From: Marsupella aquatica
Lineage: Eukaryota; Marchantiophyta
Direction: 5' to 3'
Assembly: GCA_973895155.1 (NCBI GenBank)
Contig: OZ316896.1
Coordinates: 22,568,001 to 22,632,000, forward strand
Length of the DNA stretch: 64,000 bases
In this document: positions 11,813 to 23,980 of the stretch, piece after piece
Layout: each line of letters begins with the position of its first letter
Numbering within the stretch: the stretch's first letter is position 1
Notes under the pieces: generated by a model
Seen by the model: the letters and a program-made list of their open reading frames with translations, nothing else
The model's database searches: none
What the model was told of the DNA's origin: nothing
Made by a program: the position numbers and the translations under genes

Positions 11813-14085
11813 ACGGGATGTACGAGGCTACTAAGGGCCCACGATGATACTCTGGTGTAGTTGGTACGATTGATCTGGATGACTTCATCGAGGAGTTTGA
11901 TATGTGGTGCGATATGCAGACATTGCGTAACGCCACGTTGTTTATACCTTTCATGGCATGGAAGGGATTATTTCAGCATTTGGAGGGGCCACCCATGGAT
12001 GACTACCATGAGTTTTGGAAGGCTCATTTGGTTGAGATTGAGGCATGGAGGCAGCATTGGTCGCCTAATTACGTGTCCATCACCTATGGCACTAGTGCGG
12101 CTGCCCAACCCATTGCCACAGCTGCTGCTTCTTCTAACAGCACTAGCCAGAGTGGCACACCATCCACCAGCAGCACTCCAGCAGCATCCACCGCTACTCC
12201 TGCCGGTGTGATTGTGACAGGGACTGAAGCTGCACCAGCATTTAACCCTGTGGTGGAATTCTTTGAGGTACTGAAGTAGAACTATTAGGGTGTGAGAACT
12301 AATAAGTTGAAGGGTCTCCAGGAGTTCCAGCGCAAGACTGGAGAGAGTCTACGTGAGGCATACACTCGTATGCACAGATTGATCACTATCACCAAGGGAG
12401 TGACAGAGGCTCAGGCAGTCCAATTCTGGAATGCAATTCTGGATAGAGAGTTGCAACGCAGAGTGAGAGATGTCACTCTGCTTAGGGATGCAGATCCCAC
12501 ATTAGCAGTTGTTTTTACACTTTCGAAGCGCATTGAGCTCAATATGGTGAATGAGAAGGTGGTGACTTCCGGATTTGCGAAGGAAGCACCAAAGGCTGCA
12601 TCTACATCCACACCACAGCCTACTATACGAAAGAGCCAGAGGGAGAAGCCTATTGCACAAGAGTCTACCAGCCAGAGACCTGTGCCCTCTTATGCTGGAC
12701 AGCAGTCAGGATGTTGCACCTGTGGTGGGGATCATGCACAAAGATATTGCCCAAATCGCAGAGGATTAGGAGAAGCAGCAACACCTGATCAGTGACATTG
12801 TGATCACTATGGAGCTCCTAGACACACCAAGGATAGGTGTTTCTCACTCCATCCTGAGTTACGGAGGGGAGGATCCCGTACACATGATCAGGGGAGAGGA
12901 GGAGGAGGTAGAGGTGGTGGACGTGGTCATGGCATGCCACATGCAGGGAGACAGGGAGGTGACGCTGCCCCTGCTGTAACCATAGATCCAAAGTATGCTA
13001 AGATTGCTCAATTGGAGCAACAACTAGCTACCATGGCTAGTTCCCAGGTGAGACCTACTTCTAGTGATGGGGCATCTACATCCTATGGACCTTCCATATC
13101 CCATGGTCCTTCCACATCTTATGGAGCTGATGGAGACCTTGCCACCATGGGATTCATGTGTGGCACTGCACATATTGATGCATCAACAGCTTTGACACGT
13201 GGGGCAGCTAGCCAAAGCTCTTGAGCCCTGAGGAGCAGTAGTGGAGCTAGATCCACAGAGGGGGGATGCACGTTGGCAGACAAAGCTTCCTCAGTCTTTT
13301 ACATTGTCAGAGACAGTTCAGACTGCCTCTATGACCCGGTTCGGACAAACCCTGGCATGGGTAAGTTGGCAGAATCAGGTAGTGATGTAGTAGGGATGAT
13401 AGGTACCCTGCTGGGGGCGGCTACTACCATAGTACGCACCCCATTATTTTCAGCGACAGACATGTTAAACTTGGGAGTTGGTCTTGCAGAAGTATTCAGA
13501 TTGGCAGCTACACTCTGTGAGGACATTCCAATAGTTTCTTTGCATGCAGAAGAAACTTGCAGTGTTGAAGCAATGAAGACCATGCCACCTATTGCTACTA
13601 GTGAGACATGGCATGCAACAGCAACGAGGTTGGTGGATTTACCAGCACGCCCTGCATTTGAGAGGACTAGGTTTAAACCTAGTGTTGTGTCATTGGATAA
13701 TCGGAGTGGTATGTTCCGATTAGTTGGGCCTTCTAGGGTAGTATACCAACCAGAGAGAGTGTTACTGGATACTGGTGCTCAGCCCTTGATGTTGGGTAAG
13801 TCTGCCATACGTGGATTGGGATTGCATCCAGAGGATTTGGAGGATTGTCCCTTTTCCATTCAGACTTCATTGGGGGGATCTACACCTACACAGCACATTA
13901 CCAGGAGACCTCTTGATTTGAGGATTCAGGAAGGTCATGCCACAGATAGCTCACAGATACAGGCGCAAGCTATTTTGACTAAAGCAGAGTCATATGATGT
14001 GTTGGTGGGATGTACAATGCTCTACCCCATGGGATTTATTCTTGATTTTTGGGAGGAATCAGTGTCATATAGACCTGATTGGTAG
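11813..14085 (+). pseudogene. Gypsy gag and protease, broken
   Basis: The capsid part contains LFIPFMAWKGLFQHLEGPP and WRQHWSPNYV, then a retrotransposon-gag helix region (RTNKLKGLQEFQRKTGESL) at 12288-12560. A first zinc knuckle (CCTCGGDHAQRYC, ~12716) has one residue fewer than CX2CX4HX4C. A second (CDHYGAPRHTKDRC, ~12796) has Tyr for the second Cys. A Gly/Arg-rich patch follows. The aspartic protease site is LLDTGAQPLMLGKSAIRGLG at about 13763. Stops lie at about 11851 (TGA), 12793 (TGA), 13222 (TGA) and 14083 (TAG). Each could arise from a sense codon by one C-to-T or G-to-A change. Confidence 0.82.
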
Positions 14086-14431
14086 TCAGGAGATGCTCGA
14101 TTGAGCAAATTTCCAATGAGATTTAGTGGACCTGTGGGAGGCCCTAAATCCACACCATTGTCTTTGGCAGCATTCAGTGGTGTAATTGTTGGACCTGATG
14201 ATTTGATTGAGGCCCGAATTGAGGGTAATGCGCATGCAGCAGATGTTCCACCATTGGAGGAGTCTCATGAGGAGCACATCATGCGAGGATTACCTGTTGG
14301 CAATGTTGTGCCACCAGTGTGGGGGCACTGCACAGGCCTTGCCACAGGCAACAGCACGATTGGTACATGATGCATGGCATCATGTTTTTACACCATAGTC
14401 AGGAGTAGAGCAGTCTCGTGCAGATGGACCT
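14086..14431 (+). pseudogene. Spacer of the polyprotein between protease and methyltransferase
   Basis: An open stretch (14101-14370) continues after the protease stop and is rich in Pro, Gly and acidic residues. I recognise no domain. It then shifts frame into the methyltransferase. Confidence 0.5.
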
Positions 14432-15450
14432 GTGACTCTTTCACCATTGGATACCACTCCTATTGCTTGGCAGTATCCACCGAAGGGTATTTGTTTGTTG
14501 GATCTTTTTGGTGGGATTAGCACTGGATTGGCTGCTGTTCTTCAGGCAGGAATTCCTGTGCGTTGTTATTTGTATGTGGAGACAGATGAGACAGCACAGA
14601 GGGTCTCATTATGATATGTGGCTATGTTGGTGGATAGATATCCACAGTTGCTGCCAATGGATGCTATTCGTGGTTATCAACATGCACTACCTGCTGATAT
14701 TTCATTGCTGGGGGCGGATCATCTGCATTGTGTTGGCCCCATTGATTTGGTGATTGCTGGTTGGCCATGTCAGGCCAATCTAGAGCTGGCGTTGGGCATG
14801 GACTTCATGATCCACGCTTTGCACTGTTTTGGGAGATGTTACGGGTGCTGCGTCATCTCCAGCTACATCAGACACAGTCTCCAACATACATTTTGGAGAA
14901 TGTGCCATTGTTAGGTGATGATCGTAGTCGGATTGTTGCTAGGTTCACCAGGTGAGGTCTTGGATTGGACCTGTTGTGTTATTGGATGCTGCACGTGTAG
15001 GTTCTCGTGCACATCGTCCACGCTTGTGGTGGACTAATTTGATCCCATGCGAGGTGTTGAAGCGCGTATTTGACAGCATTCCACGCTCACCAGCCTTAGT
15101 GGTGGATGATATTTTGGATCCAGGGCATCGTGCACAAGGTGTGACCCAACCTGATAGACCTCCATTGGCAGTGGTCAATGCAATTGGGCGCCCACGTTGT
15201 GCATTACCCACTCTTGTAAGCCACTCTGCTTCATATGCATTCAGAGTAGGTGGCCCTGGACTTGTGTGGGACACAGCTCTCCAGTAGCTAGTGGAGCCTA
15301 CTGCTGATGAGAGAGAGCATCCTATGGGATTTTTGACTAGCACCACTATAGTTGCCTCTGTGTCAGAGGGTTTGCGGCGCCAGGTTCTTGGTCAAGCAAT
15401 GGATTTGAATTGTTTGACTTGGATTATTAGCTTGGGAGTAGCTGAACAGT
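14432..15450 (+). pseudogene. C5-cytosine DNA methyltransferase domain within the gypsy pol
   Basis: The motifs of a C5 DNA methyltransferase appear in canonical order. Motif I (AdoMet binding) is LLDLFGGISTGLAAVLQAG at about 14500. Motif IV is VIAGWPCQ, with the catalytic Cys codon at 14768-14770, followed after a frame change by GQSRAGVGHGLHDPRFALF. Motif VI is ILENV, with ENV at 14896-14904. A motif VIII-like RAHRPRLWWTNL is near 15015. The end has EREHPMGF and LGQAMDLN, as in DNMT3/DRM-type enzymes. Such enzymes transfer a methyl group from AdoMet to C5 of cytosine. This copy is decayed: a TGA at about 14612, frame changes near 14775 and 14950, and a TAG at 15288. It lies between protease (~13.8 kb) and RT (15.6 kb) on the same strand, so it belongs to the retrotransposon rather than being a host exon. 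Capture of DNMTs by retrotransposons has been reported in charophytes and dinoflagellates. Confidence 0.88.
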
Positions 15451-16356
15451 TGCGGATGCGCTCTACGGGAATTACTGATTGTCCCTTGGTGAGCTTGCGA
15501 TCCACTAAGACAGTACTGACCACAACTGGGGGCGAGCAGACGGTCCATGGACCTATGGCAAGATTGGCCAAGGCTGGACAGATTGTTGAGCAGGAAGGGA
15601 CTGCTCAATCTACTGCTAAATAGGAATCATTGGCTATCTCTTCTACCCTACAAAGAGATATTAGGGATTTGGTGGAGAGTTGGAAACCACAGCTTGGCCT
15701 TAAGTTGACAGGGGAGGAGAGACGTCGCATGCATCAATTCCTGAAGAGTTATTGGAATTGTTTTGCATTTAGCATGAAGGATTTGGGGACATTAAAGGGT
15801 CCTAGTATTCAGATTGAATTGGCTAGTGATGCGCCAATCTTTCGTAGACCATACCGTTACAGTGATATGGAGAGAGCTCTGATTCAAAGCAGAACTCAAG
15901 ATTTGTTGGAGGCTGGATTGGTGGAGATTTCATATGGGGAGTATGCATCTGCCACAGTGATGCCAGCCAAGAAGGATGTGCATGGCAATTACACAGATAG
16001 GCGCATGTGTGGTGATTACAGACCCATTAATCGCCAGACAAAATTTGATAGATATGCCATGCCCACACCTGAGGGGATCTTTGATGCTGTGGGGCATGCA
16101 AAGGTTTTCAGTTCATTGGATCTGAGGGCAGGGTACCATCAGCTTCCAATTAGGCATGCTGATAGGTCCAAGACAACATTCTGGGGGATTGATTCTTATG
16201 GCAAAGATTGTTTGTATCAGTGGTTATTCTACCATTTGGGTTGAAGAATGCATCAGTTGAGTTCCAGAGAGTCATGGATCGAATCCTTGCAGGTTTGGAT
16301 TTTGTCAGATGTTATATTGATGATATTTTGGTCTATTCTTCTACTATGGAAGAAAG
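15451..16356 (+). pseudogene. Gypsy reverse transcriptase, 5' part
   Basis: RT fingers and palm: FRRPYRYSDMERALI, then MCGDYRPINRQT, SSLDLRAGYHQLPI, and after a frame change near 16210 LPFGLKNASVEFQRVMDRIL and the catalytic CYIDDILVYSSTMEE. The frame breaks off exactly where the chromodomain element begins at 16357. It should continue at about 39640. Confidence 0.9.
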
Positions 16357-18255
16357 TGGTGGACCTAGCCACCCAGCGCCCTCACCAATCCTAGCACTCA
16401 CGCCTAAGTGCCCCTGGTGCCTGAACGCCTCCACGGAATACCTTGAGCAAGCACCCTAGTGCCCCTTGCACCTCCAGCGGCCTCTCCCATACAAAGCCGC
16501 ACTTGCTCTCCTACACGACCGTTACTCGACGGTCCTCACTGTCTACACAAGCCACCGCGTACCTCGGTAAGTAACCCTTCAGGATCTAGAACTCGCCAAG
16601 TCTAGCATCCTAACTCAAGCTCAACAGACGTTGGTAAATAGGTCAGTGATAGGTCCTCCCAACGCCATAAGCCGGAACCAGAACCCACGCCCACTGTCCA
16701 TCCAGGACAGCTCCTCCCTTGGGCGTGGCCCGGGTTCCCCCTTGTACCTATCCATCACCAACTGACCGCCCTGACCTCAGGACATGCTCATGGCCCAATT
16801 AGCGTAGCTTGTCCTAAAGCTTGTCCCAAGCTTGTCTCAACACGCCGGGACCAGAACGGCCCCGACTCTGACACCGACTCCCGGTTTGCCCCCCTGATGG
16901 TCTAGGGACAGAGCGCCCTTGGGACTCAGCCTCCATACCTACTTGGCCTTGCCTCCCCAACGCAAGCTCCCATGGGAGGCTGAACGCGGCTTGGTTGCTG
17001 TTCGGCAAGATTTGGTAAATGGGCGAGCTAACACCCACAAATCACGAGAACCCATGGCACCCCAAGACTCAGCTGAGCTCAAGAGGGCGTAGCCCTCCTC
17101 AAGAGCTTTCCAACGCACCTAAGAAGTCCTCCAACGGACTTCCCGTTGGGAAGATATCGTCGTTTTCGTTTGGCAGTTTCCCTTAGTATTGCGACCGCCG
17201 CGACTCACGACTTCGGCTCGCCCTTAGCCCTCAGGGAGACACCACTCCCCTCATATATGCTTCTGGAGACCTGCCACCCCCGGACCAGCTTTGGTCCCTA
17301 AACATTTGGCCCCCAACCCGGATCCCATCGCGCATAATGGGCGCGCCACCAACTGGCAATACCCATAACTTTCTTGATAGGCATCCACAAGCGGAGTGCC
17401 TTAGCCTGTTATGACCGGGCCGACCCAGTGCTCATGCCTAGGTCCTCAGGTCTGATAGCCGCTCGGGGCCTCCGACCGGCCCAACCCGGCTCGGGCCACA
17501 ACTTGCACCCCGAGCATCCGTTGCCAACGGCGTCAACTCCATTGGCCTTGGGCCCGAGAGGAGCTCACTTCCAAGCCCTTAGAACTCAAAGCCCATCCAA
17601 CGGTCCGGACGGCCATCCATGAGCCCGGCCCATCCCGACCAGCCATAGGCTAGTCCAAGTCCTTAGTTTGTGTCCCCAGCTTGGCCCCTTGCCTCGCCAG
17701 TGCCACGTCTCATTGCCCACAAGTCTCCCCATGCTAAGTCCTCCCCGGATGGCCTATCCGGGCCTGGACAATAAGGGAGCTCGGCGTCAGAGTTAGCGAC
17801 GCCGGAGCTAAGTGTTAAGATAGTCGAGTTCCGCGACTTGCAACCCCCCTTTAAAATGGTCACGTCCGCGTGACCTAAGTAAACGTTCCAACAGGCCTAG
17901 ACCACTTTGGGCCTTAACAATTTTATGAGGTAACAAATGGTTTGCCCATAAGGCTGATGCAAACCAGGTTGGTATGTGCATTCCAAACTTAGGAAATTCC
18001 AACCTATCCCACTTATCCAAGTAGGATGCCAGTCCAAACGGGTAAGCTAACTCCAAACTCGTTGGACCCCTTGTCCTCCCCTTGGGGCGCTCCCCTTTGG
18101 TTTGAACTAGCCTACCCACAGATGTAGGGCGGGCACCATCAACTTCCACTCGCAAAAAGCAAATCAGCCGCCCAACAACCTCTAGCCCCAACGCAATCCG
18201 ACTTTATCCTTAAGAGGCCGAGAGGAGTGAAACTAGGATACAACTCACAAAGGTA
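16357..18255 (-). repeat. Chromovirus 3' LTR (inner edge approximate)
   Basis: GC-rich sequence without genes. The outer edge is fixed at 16357 by the match to 23873. The inner edge is estimated from the integrase stop at 18277, since the partner LTR is truncated. Open frames within (e.g. 16814-17038, 17808-18191) carry no recognisable domain. Confidence 0.7.
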
Positions 18256-18276
18256 GCTACAGTTGTCTATACCAGT

Positions 18277-19965
18277 TCACAACGGCGGTAGGCCGCTTCG
18301 CTTACGATAGCTTCCAAGGATCTCTGAGGCATTACCCAAATTTTCTTCCGGTTCCCAAGTACTCTCGGCCTGATCGTAGCCAGCCCACTTCACCAAATAC
18401 TCTAAGATTTCCCTTCCCAACTTGCGTTTGTAACGGTGGTCCAGAATTGCCTCCACCTCAAACTCCTCAGCGTCCTCCACCAGCATGGCGTCCGAACGCA
18501 AGACCTGATCCCGGTTGGGATCATCGTCTTTGACAAATTTCTTGAGCCGGCTAACATGGTAGCTTTTGCCCACGCCCATTTCCTTAGGTGTCTCCAACAC
18601 CACCGAAACCGAATTATCCTTGTGGGCCCATCGTATGATGCGATAGGGCCCCGCATATCTGGGAGCCAGCTTCCTACTTATGTTCCCATGGTATTGCTCA
18701 GGTCTCAACTGCAACCAGACGCTCTCCCCAATTTCAAAGCTTACCTGGCGTCGATGTTTATCCCCTTGCTCCTTGTACCGACTTTGGGCAAGGGTCATAC
18801 CCTTGGTAGCCGCTTCCACAACTAGGCGCCTCTCTCGAATAAAATCATCCGTAGAAGGAACCTTGCTTTCCGTCCGCCAAGCTTCCGGATTTATAAACCA
18901 GGAGGGCGCCCTTGGCGTCCTCCCTGTGGCCAACACAAACGGCGCAAACCCCGTCGCCGAATGCTTGGTCGAGTTATACCTGAACTCGGCCATTGTTAAA
19001 TGGTTCGCCCAATCCTTCTGATTGGCTATCACAAAGTGACGCAAGTAGTCCTCCACGATACCATTGACCCATTCTGTTTGGCCATCTGTCTCATGATGAT
19101 ATGCTGATCCCCTGGTCAAGTCCGTTCTGGATAACCGGAACAACGCCTTCCAAAAATGGCCAGTGAACTTGGTATCGCGATCGGACAGGATATGCAATGG
19201 CAATCCCCATTGTCGGAAGACATTGTCAAATACTAGACTGGCAACTTCTCGGGCTGAAACCATCTTCGTAGTAGGCAAGAAATACGTCATCTTGGAAAAA
19301 CGATCCACGATTGTTAAGATGGAATTACTGTCGTGGGACTCAGGTAATCCAACAATGAAGTCCATGGAGATAGACTCCCATGGAGCTGTAGCTACTGGTA
19401 AGGGTTGTAGTACTCCTCCTTTTGCCCTATAGACCGTTCGGTTCTTTTGGCATGAGTAACAACTTTGCACATGTTGGAGGACCGATTGCTTCATGTCCGG
19501 CCAATACACATCTCGCGACATGCTGTGATACGTAGCGGCTTGTCCTCCGTGCCCTCCCCAGGGTGAGTCATGGTACTTTTGCAGAACCTCTAACCTTAGA
19601 GACTCTGGTATGTACACACGCCTCTGCTTGTATTGCCATAAGTGGACATTATGCGTCGTATCCAACGATACGTGCCTTACCTTGCCCCGGCTACCCCCAT
19701 TGCTTTGCCAATCCTTAGCTAACCTGTCATCCCCATACGCCGCGGCCAGAACCTTTGGCCACTCGGATTCGAGCATCGTGATCCCATTGACACGATGTTG
19801 GTCCTTACGCGATAACGCGTCCGCTGCCGTATTCGTCTTCCTTGGAACGTGGCGGACTTTGAAATCAAAATCCGCCAAGGACATCTGCCAGCGCATTTCT
19901 TTGGGGTTCAATCGTGGCTTAGAACTGAAATACTCGGCCGGCAAGCTATCTGTGTGGATTACCAC
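18277..19965 (-). pseudogene. Chromovirus RNase H end, integrase and chromodomain
   Basis: A 562-residue open frame. It starts in the RNase H tail (FKVRHVPRKTNTAADALSRK). The integrase zinc finger has two His (HDSPWGGHGGQAATYH) and two Cys (CYSCQKNR). The catalytic core has Asp in SMDFIVGLP, Asp in LSDRDTKFTG and Glu in WVNGIVEDYL. The C-terminal chromodomain is at residues ~505-555 (FEVEAILDHRY ... LEYLVKWAGYDQAESTWEP). Chromodomains of this type direct integration to methylated-histone chromatin. This segment is intact, but RT and RNase H upstream are broken. Confidence 0.93.
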
Positions 19966-19978
19966 TTTGAGACCGTTC

Positions 19979-20990
19979 TTAAGGTAAATCTCCTACTTCT
20001 TTAACGCATAGATCACAACATACATTTCCCTTTCCGCGCGTGATCCAATGATTTTCCAACTTACATGACTTGAAGGCCACAGGACGCCCATCTTGGTGAA
20101 GACAGGCGCCAATGGCATAATCACTTGCGTCTGTCCAAATCTCTAACGGCTTCCCCATCTCAGGTAATTTTAGAACCGGCGGCATTATCATTAACCGCTT
20201 AAGCTCTAGGAATGCTAACTCGCAATCCTGTGTCCACACAAACACTTTATTTTTCAATGTTAGTGCATTTAGGGGCCTCACGATCCTCGCATAGTCTTTC
20301 ATGTATCTCCGATAGAACCCCGTAAACCCTAAGAAGGCTCTAACTTGCCTTACATTGGACGGTCGCTCCCATTCTTTGATCTCTTTAAGCTTGTCCTGAC
20401 TAGGCGTAATCCCTTCTGGGGTAAAGGTATGGCCGAGGAACTAAATCTCGTTCATCGCAAACTCGCACTTGCTAGGTTTAGCAAAGAGACGAGCCTTACA
20501 AAGGCGAGAGAACACTTCTCTGAGCAACTGCTCATGTTCCTCCAACGTTTTCGAGTAGATTAGGATGTCGTCAATAAAGACGACCACTCCTTGGTCCGAC
20601 AAGTCATGGAAGATGGTATTCATCATCTTCATGAAGGTTGCAATTGCGTTACACAACCCGAACGGCATAACCAAAAACTCATAGGATCCGAATCTTGTGC
20701 ACATTGCGGTCTTATACTCGTCTCCCTTAGCCATGCGGATCTGGTAATACCCGGACCGCAAGTCCACCTTTGAAAACTTCCTAGCCCCGGAGAGGCAATC
20801 GAAGAGGTCATCCATATGAGGCAACGGGTACTTGTTCTTTATTGTTTGCTTATTGAGCGCCCGGTAATCTGCGCACAATCTCAAAGTACCATCCTTTTTG
20901 GACACAAACAGTGCGGGCGCCCCGTAAGGACTCTTACTGGGGCGAATGAACCCTTGGTCAATCAACTACTCCAAGGCGTTCTTTAACATC
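19979..20990 (-). pseudogene. Chromovirus reverse transcriptase and RNase H, broken
   Basis: [74 protein letters not shown] and the catalytic [10 protein letters not shown] (about 20570). A stop at 20441-20443 falls in the segment NEI*FLGHT, where Glu is usual. RNase H follows at 19979-20302 (PLEIWTDASDYAIGACLHQDG). A further stop or frame change before 19979 separates it from the integrase frame. Confidence 0.9.
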
Positions 20991-21034
20991 ATTCGCTCGT
21001 TCAGGTTCAGACGATAAGGAGCTTTATCAATCTA

Positions 21035-21358
21035 TTCATTAAAAGTGAATTATTATTCAATTTATGAACATTTGGGCAATAGAAAATGTACATTTGGCCT
21101 TCAAAAAGTGTACAATTAGGCAAGAAATAAATATGATGGCCATCAGATGTACCACCATGTTCATCATTTGTAAATGAACTAGGATGAGACTCCTTCTAGT
21201 CAAGATCATTTTTGTCACCTCAAGTTTTCAATTGATCATTTAGGTGTAGAGTATTATACCATAGTGTACCTTTTTGGTTTAAAAAGTGTACATTTAGAGA
21301 CCAAAAAGTGAACATTTAGAGGCCTAAAAGTGAACAAAATAAAATACACTTTTAATGA
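21035..21358. mobile_element. Small inverted-repeat element (MITE-like) inside chromovirus RT
   Basis: AT-rich 0.32-kb insertion between protease and RT in the chromovirus. The ends are inverted copies: TTCATTAAAAGTGAATT on the left and, reverse-complemented, GTCATTAAAAGTGTATT on the right. Internally it repeats GTGTACA and AAAAAGTG(A/T)ACATTTAG. No coding capacity. The target duplication is unclear (a CTA lies on both sides). Confidence 0.6.
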
Positions 21359-21492
21359 CTAGGGTGATCTTTAGCCTGAGGAGCCGATCCCGGCTCCAAC
21401 TCAACTTGGTGATCCACTTCTCTCCGCGGGGGTAAACCTCTAGGTAGCTTCTGCGAGAGCACGTCGTTGAATTCCTCTAAAATTTCAGGAAT

Positions 21493-22308
21493 TCAACCGC
21501 AGTCGGGCCCGACCTTAGCTGACTTGAACTTTGGCTGCGACGGAGCCTCCTTAGTTGGGTGGAGATGAAAGAAGAAACATTCATGTCCACCCTTGAAGTC
21601 TTTCCACCATTGCTTCGCCGATACACACGGAGACATCCACGACACTTTACTTACTTTAAGAAATCTTTCTTTATTTTCGGTAATTTCGTGTACAACGATG
21701 GGCTCACCGCCCTTATTGGGAAAATGGAGCTCCTCACCCCCCGGTTTCAAGGTAACATTGTGCTTTCTGAGATAACCTACCGACAAAATGAAGTCTACGG
21801 CTAGACCGTCTAGAACGTAGAACATCTCCTGACTAACAAAATTTTGTTGTTTGCCTATGACCTTTACCCAAAGTCTATGCACTACTCTCGACACTATCCC
21901 CTTCGTGTCGTTGGCGAACTTGCACACTAACGGTTGTAACAACTCTTGCACGTCCACCCCAAGACGAGCTGCCGCCTGCCCACTTATGAAGCAGGCGGTC
22001 GCGCCTGTATCCACCAAGGCAACACCCAGATTACCATTAGAAGTGACATTCACAAAAATCAGTTTTTCAGGATCCATTGTCTTAACTTTAGGTATCCTCT
22101 CTTGCAACAACACCCTCTCACCGTCAAGGACATCCCCTACAGGGACCTTGTCAGCTACTAAGGGTTCGGTTAGAGCAATACTTACCTTAATGCTCTTTTG
22201 CCCTCCACCATCTCCGTTTGGCTTGCCACCTTTCATGGAACAATCCTTACTTTGATGGCCCATGGCGCCACATGTGAAGCACGAACCTTCAGCCCGCCTC
22301 TGCTCCAT
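21493..22308 (-). pseudogene. Chromovirus zinc knuckle and aspartic protease
   Basis: Zinc knuckle CFTCGAMGHQSKDC (a perfect CX2CX4HX4C) at the start. The protease active site LVDTGATACFISGQAAARLG comes about 95 residues later, followed by an ILSVGYLRKHN segment typical of retropepsins. The frame ends before the MITE-like insertion. Confidence 0.9.
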
Positions 22309-23791
22309 GGTCGCCTGCTTCTTTGCTTTCTGTGCCGATGAGGCTCCTTTCTTAAAGTTGTCGGCTTCCGGTTTCGCTTGGCTTCTCCATTCCGGGGCTA
22401 GGGATCCGAACCACCGGCCCCCGCCCCCTCAAGTTGCTTCCTTTTGCTTTCCCAGCTTCCCCCTCGGATCCCTTGCCACCCACCTTTGCTAAGTCCGGTC
22501 GGTTATTCACCAACGTAGTGGCCTTGTCGAAGGCGTCGGAAATCGTTTTGAACTCATGACGCTTTTCCTGCAACTTTTCCCTGAGCAACGGCGGGAGTTT
22601 CACGATAAAGTTGTGAAGTTGTGTATGTAGGGTCTCTTGTCCCGCCGGGAGACACACCAACTGATTTTGGTAATAAGTGATGAACTTTTGGATATCACCC
22701 CTAAAGCTCATCTCCGTTACACATTTCTGAGCGTGCCGCTCTGGGTACTTAGTGGTGACATGAGCACGGAGTCCCTCAACCAGGTTTTCCCAAGTTAACG
22801 ACAAGGAGGAGTCTTCCCTCGACTTCTTCCATGACTTGTACCAAGTCAAGGCATAGTCCTTCAGGTAAGGAGCGGCTGCGGTAGCCCAAGTGGAACGCTC
22901 AACACACGCTTGGAGATGAATCTCCATCATGGAGAGCCAACTCAGGAACTTTTGTCCACTTTGCTCGTAGGCTCCATCGTAAGTTGGAGGAGTCGGTAGC
23001 TGGTTCACTTGGAACATACTCCGTCCAACTACCATTCCCCCCTCGGGACGCGACGCACTCTGACTACCCAGACTAAGTAAGTACTTAATCTGGGCCCCCT
23101 TGTTGTGTTCCAACTGCTCATAGATGAGTCGTTGGTCTTGAGTCAACGGACCCAGACCGTTGTCAGTGGTCGGGCCCTTGCGGGTTGTATGAGGACGGTC
23201 CTCCAACCGTCTTTCCTTTGCGGGCCGCCTATCCTTAGGTTCTCTTGTGGATTTTGGTGAAACACCCCGCGTTTTGCGAATACCATGACCTCCCGGGATT
23301 GAGGTATCACCCGCATCATCCTGGTTCTGCTTGGTCAAATTATCCATGATGATGTCCGGCTCGGCATCATCCTCTGGTTCCGCGTTCAACCCTCTCAAGG
23401 CTGGGATCAGTTCCTCCTCCGGGTCCTGACCCTCTTCCTCTATCTCAGCTTCAGCGTTGTCGTCGCTTGCGGTTGCGTCGGAGTCATCGTCATCCGACCC
23501 ATCCTTTGAAGGATCAGCCGCCTCCTTCCCTTTAAGCTGACGGTGCTCTGCACTTGCCTTGTTTGCCGCAGCGGTCGACGGTTCAGCCGTTGCATCTTCT
23601 TCATCCTGCTTGTAACGTTCGTCTAGGGAAGTCGACCCGTCCTCCTTCTGTTCATCTTGAACTTGGGCTCTCCCCTTGGTGGGAGGAGCCTGCTTGCCAC
23701 TCTTTGCACGAGTGTTTTCAGCAATGTTCCCAGCGACCAAATCTGCCCGCAGTCGACCCGCCGGGCACGTTGAAGCACTAAGTCCCCGCAA
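22309..23791 (-). pseudogene. Chromovirus gag
   Basis: The open frame 22352-23791 has an acidic, low-complexity N-terminal half and a retrotransposon-gag domain (FLSWLSMMEIHLQAC ... YLKDYALTWYKSWKK ... CVTEMSFRGDIQKFI). The frame closes at 22352. The true continuation (KPEADNFKKGASSAQKAKKQ) is in another frame that reaches the zinc knuckle, so a frameshift lies near 22400-22450. Confidence 0.88.
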
Positions 23792-23850
23792 AAATCCGTA
23801 AAGATTTTTGGATTCCGACTTAGCACAACTCCGGCCCGGTGTCTATACCA

Positions 23851-23868
23851 GCAATTACTCTGATACCA
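23851..23868 (-). promoter_or_regulatory. Primer-binding site for initiator Met tRNA
   Basis: On the minus strand TGGTATCAGAGTAATTGC lies four bases inside the truncated 5' LTR, as expected for a Met-tRNA-primed element. Confidence 0.85.
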
Positions 23869-23872
23869 CAAG

Positions 23873-23980
23873 TGGTGGACCTAGCCACCCAGCACCCTCA
23901 CCAATCCCAACACTCACGCCTAAGTGCCCCTGGTGCCCGAATGCCTCCATGGAATACCTCGAGCAAGCACTCTAGTGCCC
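23873..23980 (-). repeat. Remnant of the chromovirus 5' LTR
   Basis: 108 bases align without gaps to 16357-16464, with 8 differences (all transitions). After ...CTCTAGTGCCC the similarity stops abruptly at 23980. Confidence 0.9.

Larger units (their letters stand above)
16357..23980 (-). mobile_element. Ty3/gypsy chromovirus, minus strand, one LTR mostly lost
   Basis: Read on the minus strand: truncated 5' LTR (23873-23980), Met-tRNA primer site (23851-23868), gag, protease, RT, RNase H, integrase with C-terminal chromodomain, 3' LTR from about 18255 to 16357. The LTR edges share TGGTGGACCTAGCCACCC at 16357 and 23873. The right LTR keeps only 108 bases; over these the copies differ at 8 positions, all transitions. 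The five bases before the left edge are GAAAG, but the other side is lost so no target duplication can be shown. A small inverted-repeat element interrupts its RT. Confidence 0.9.

Noticed and set aside
16814-18191. Open frames in the GC-rich block, on both strands
   Set aside because: They fall in the chromovirus LTR. High GC content alone explains open frames, and no domains are visible.
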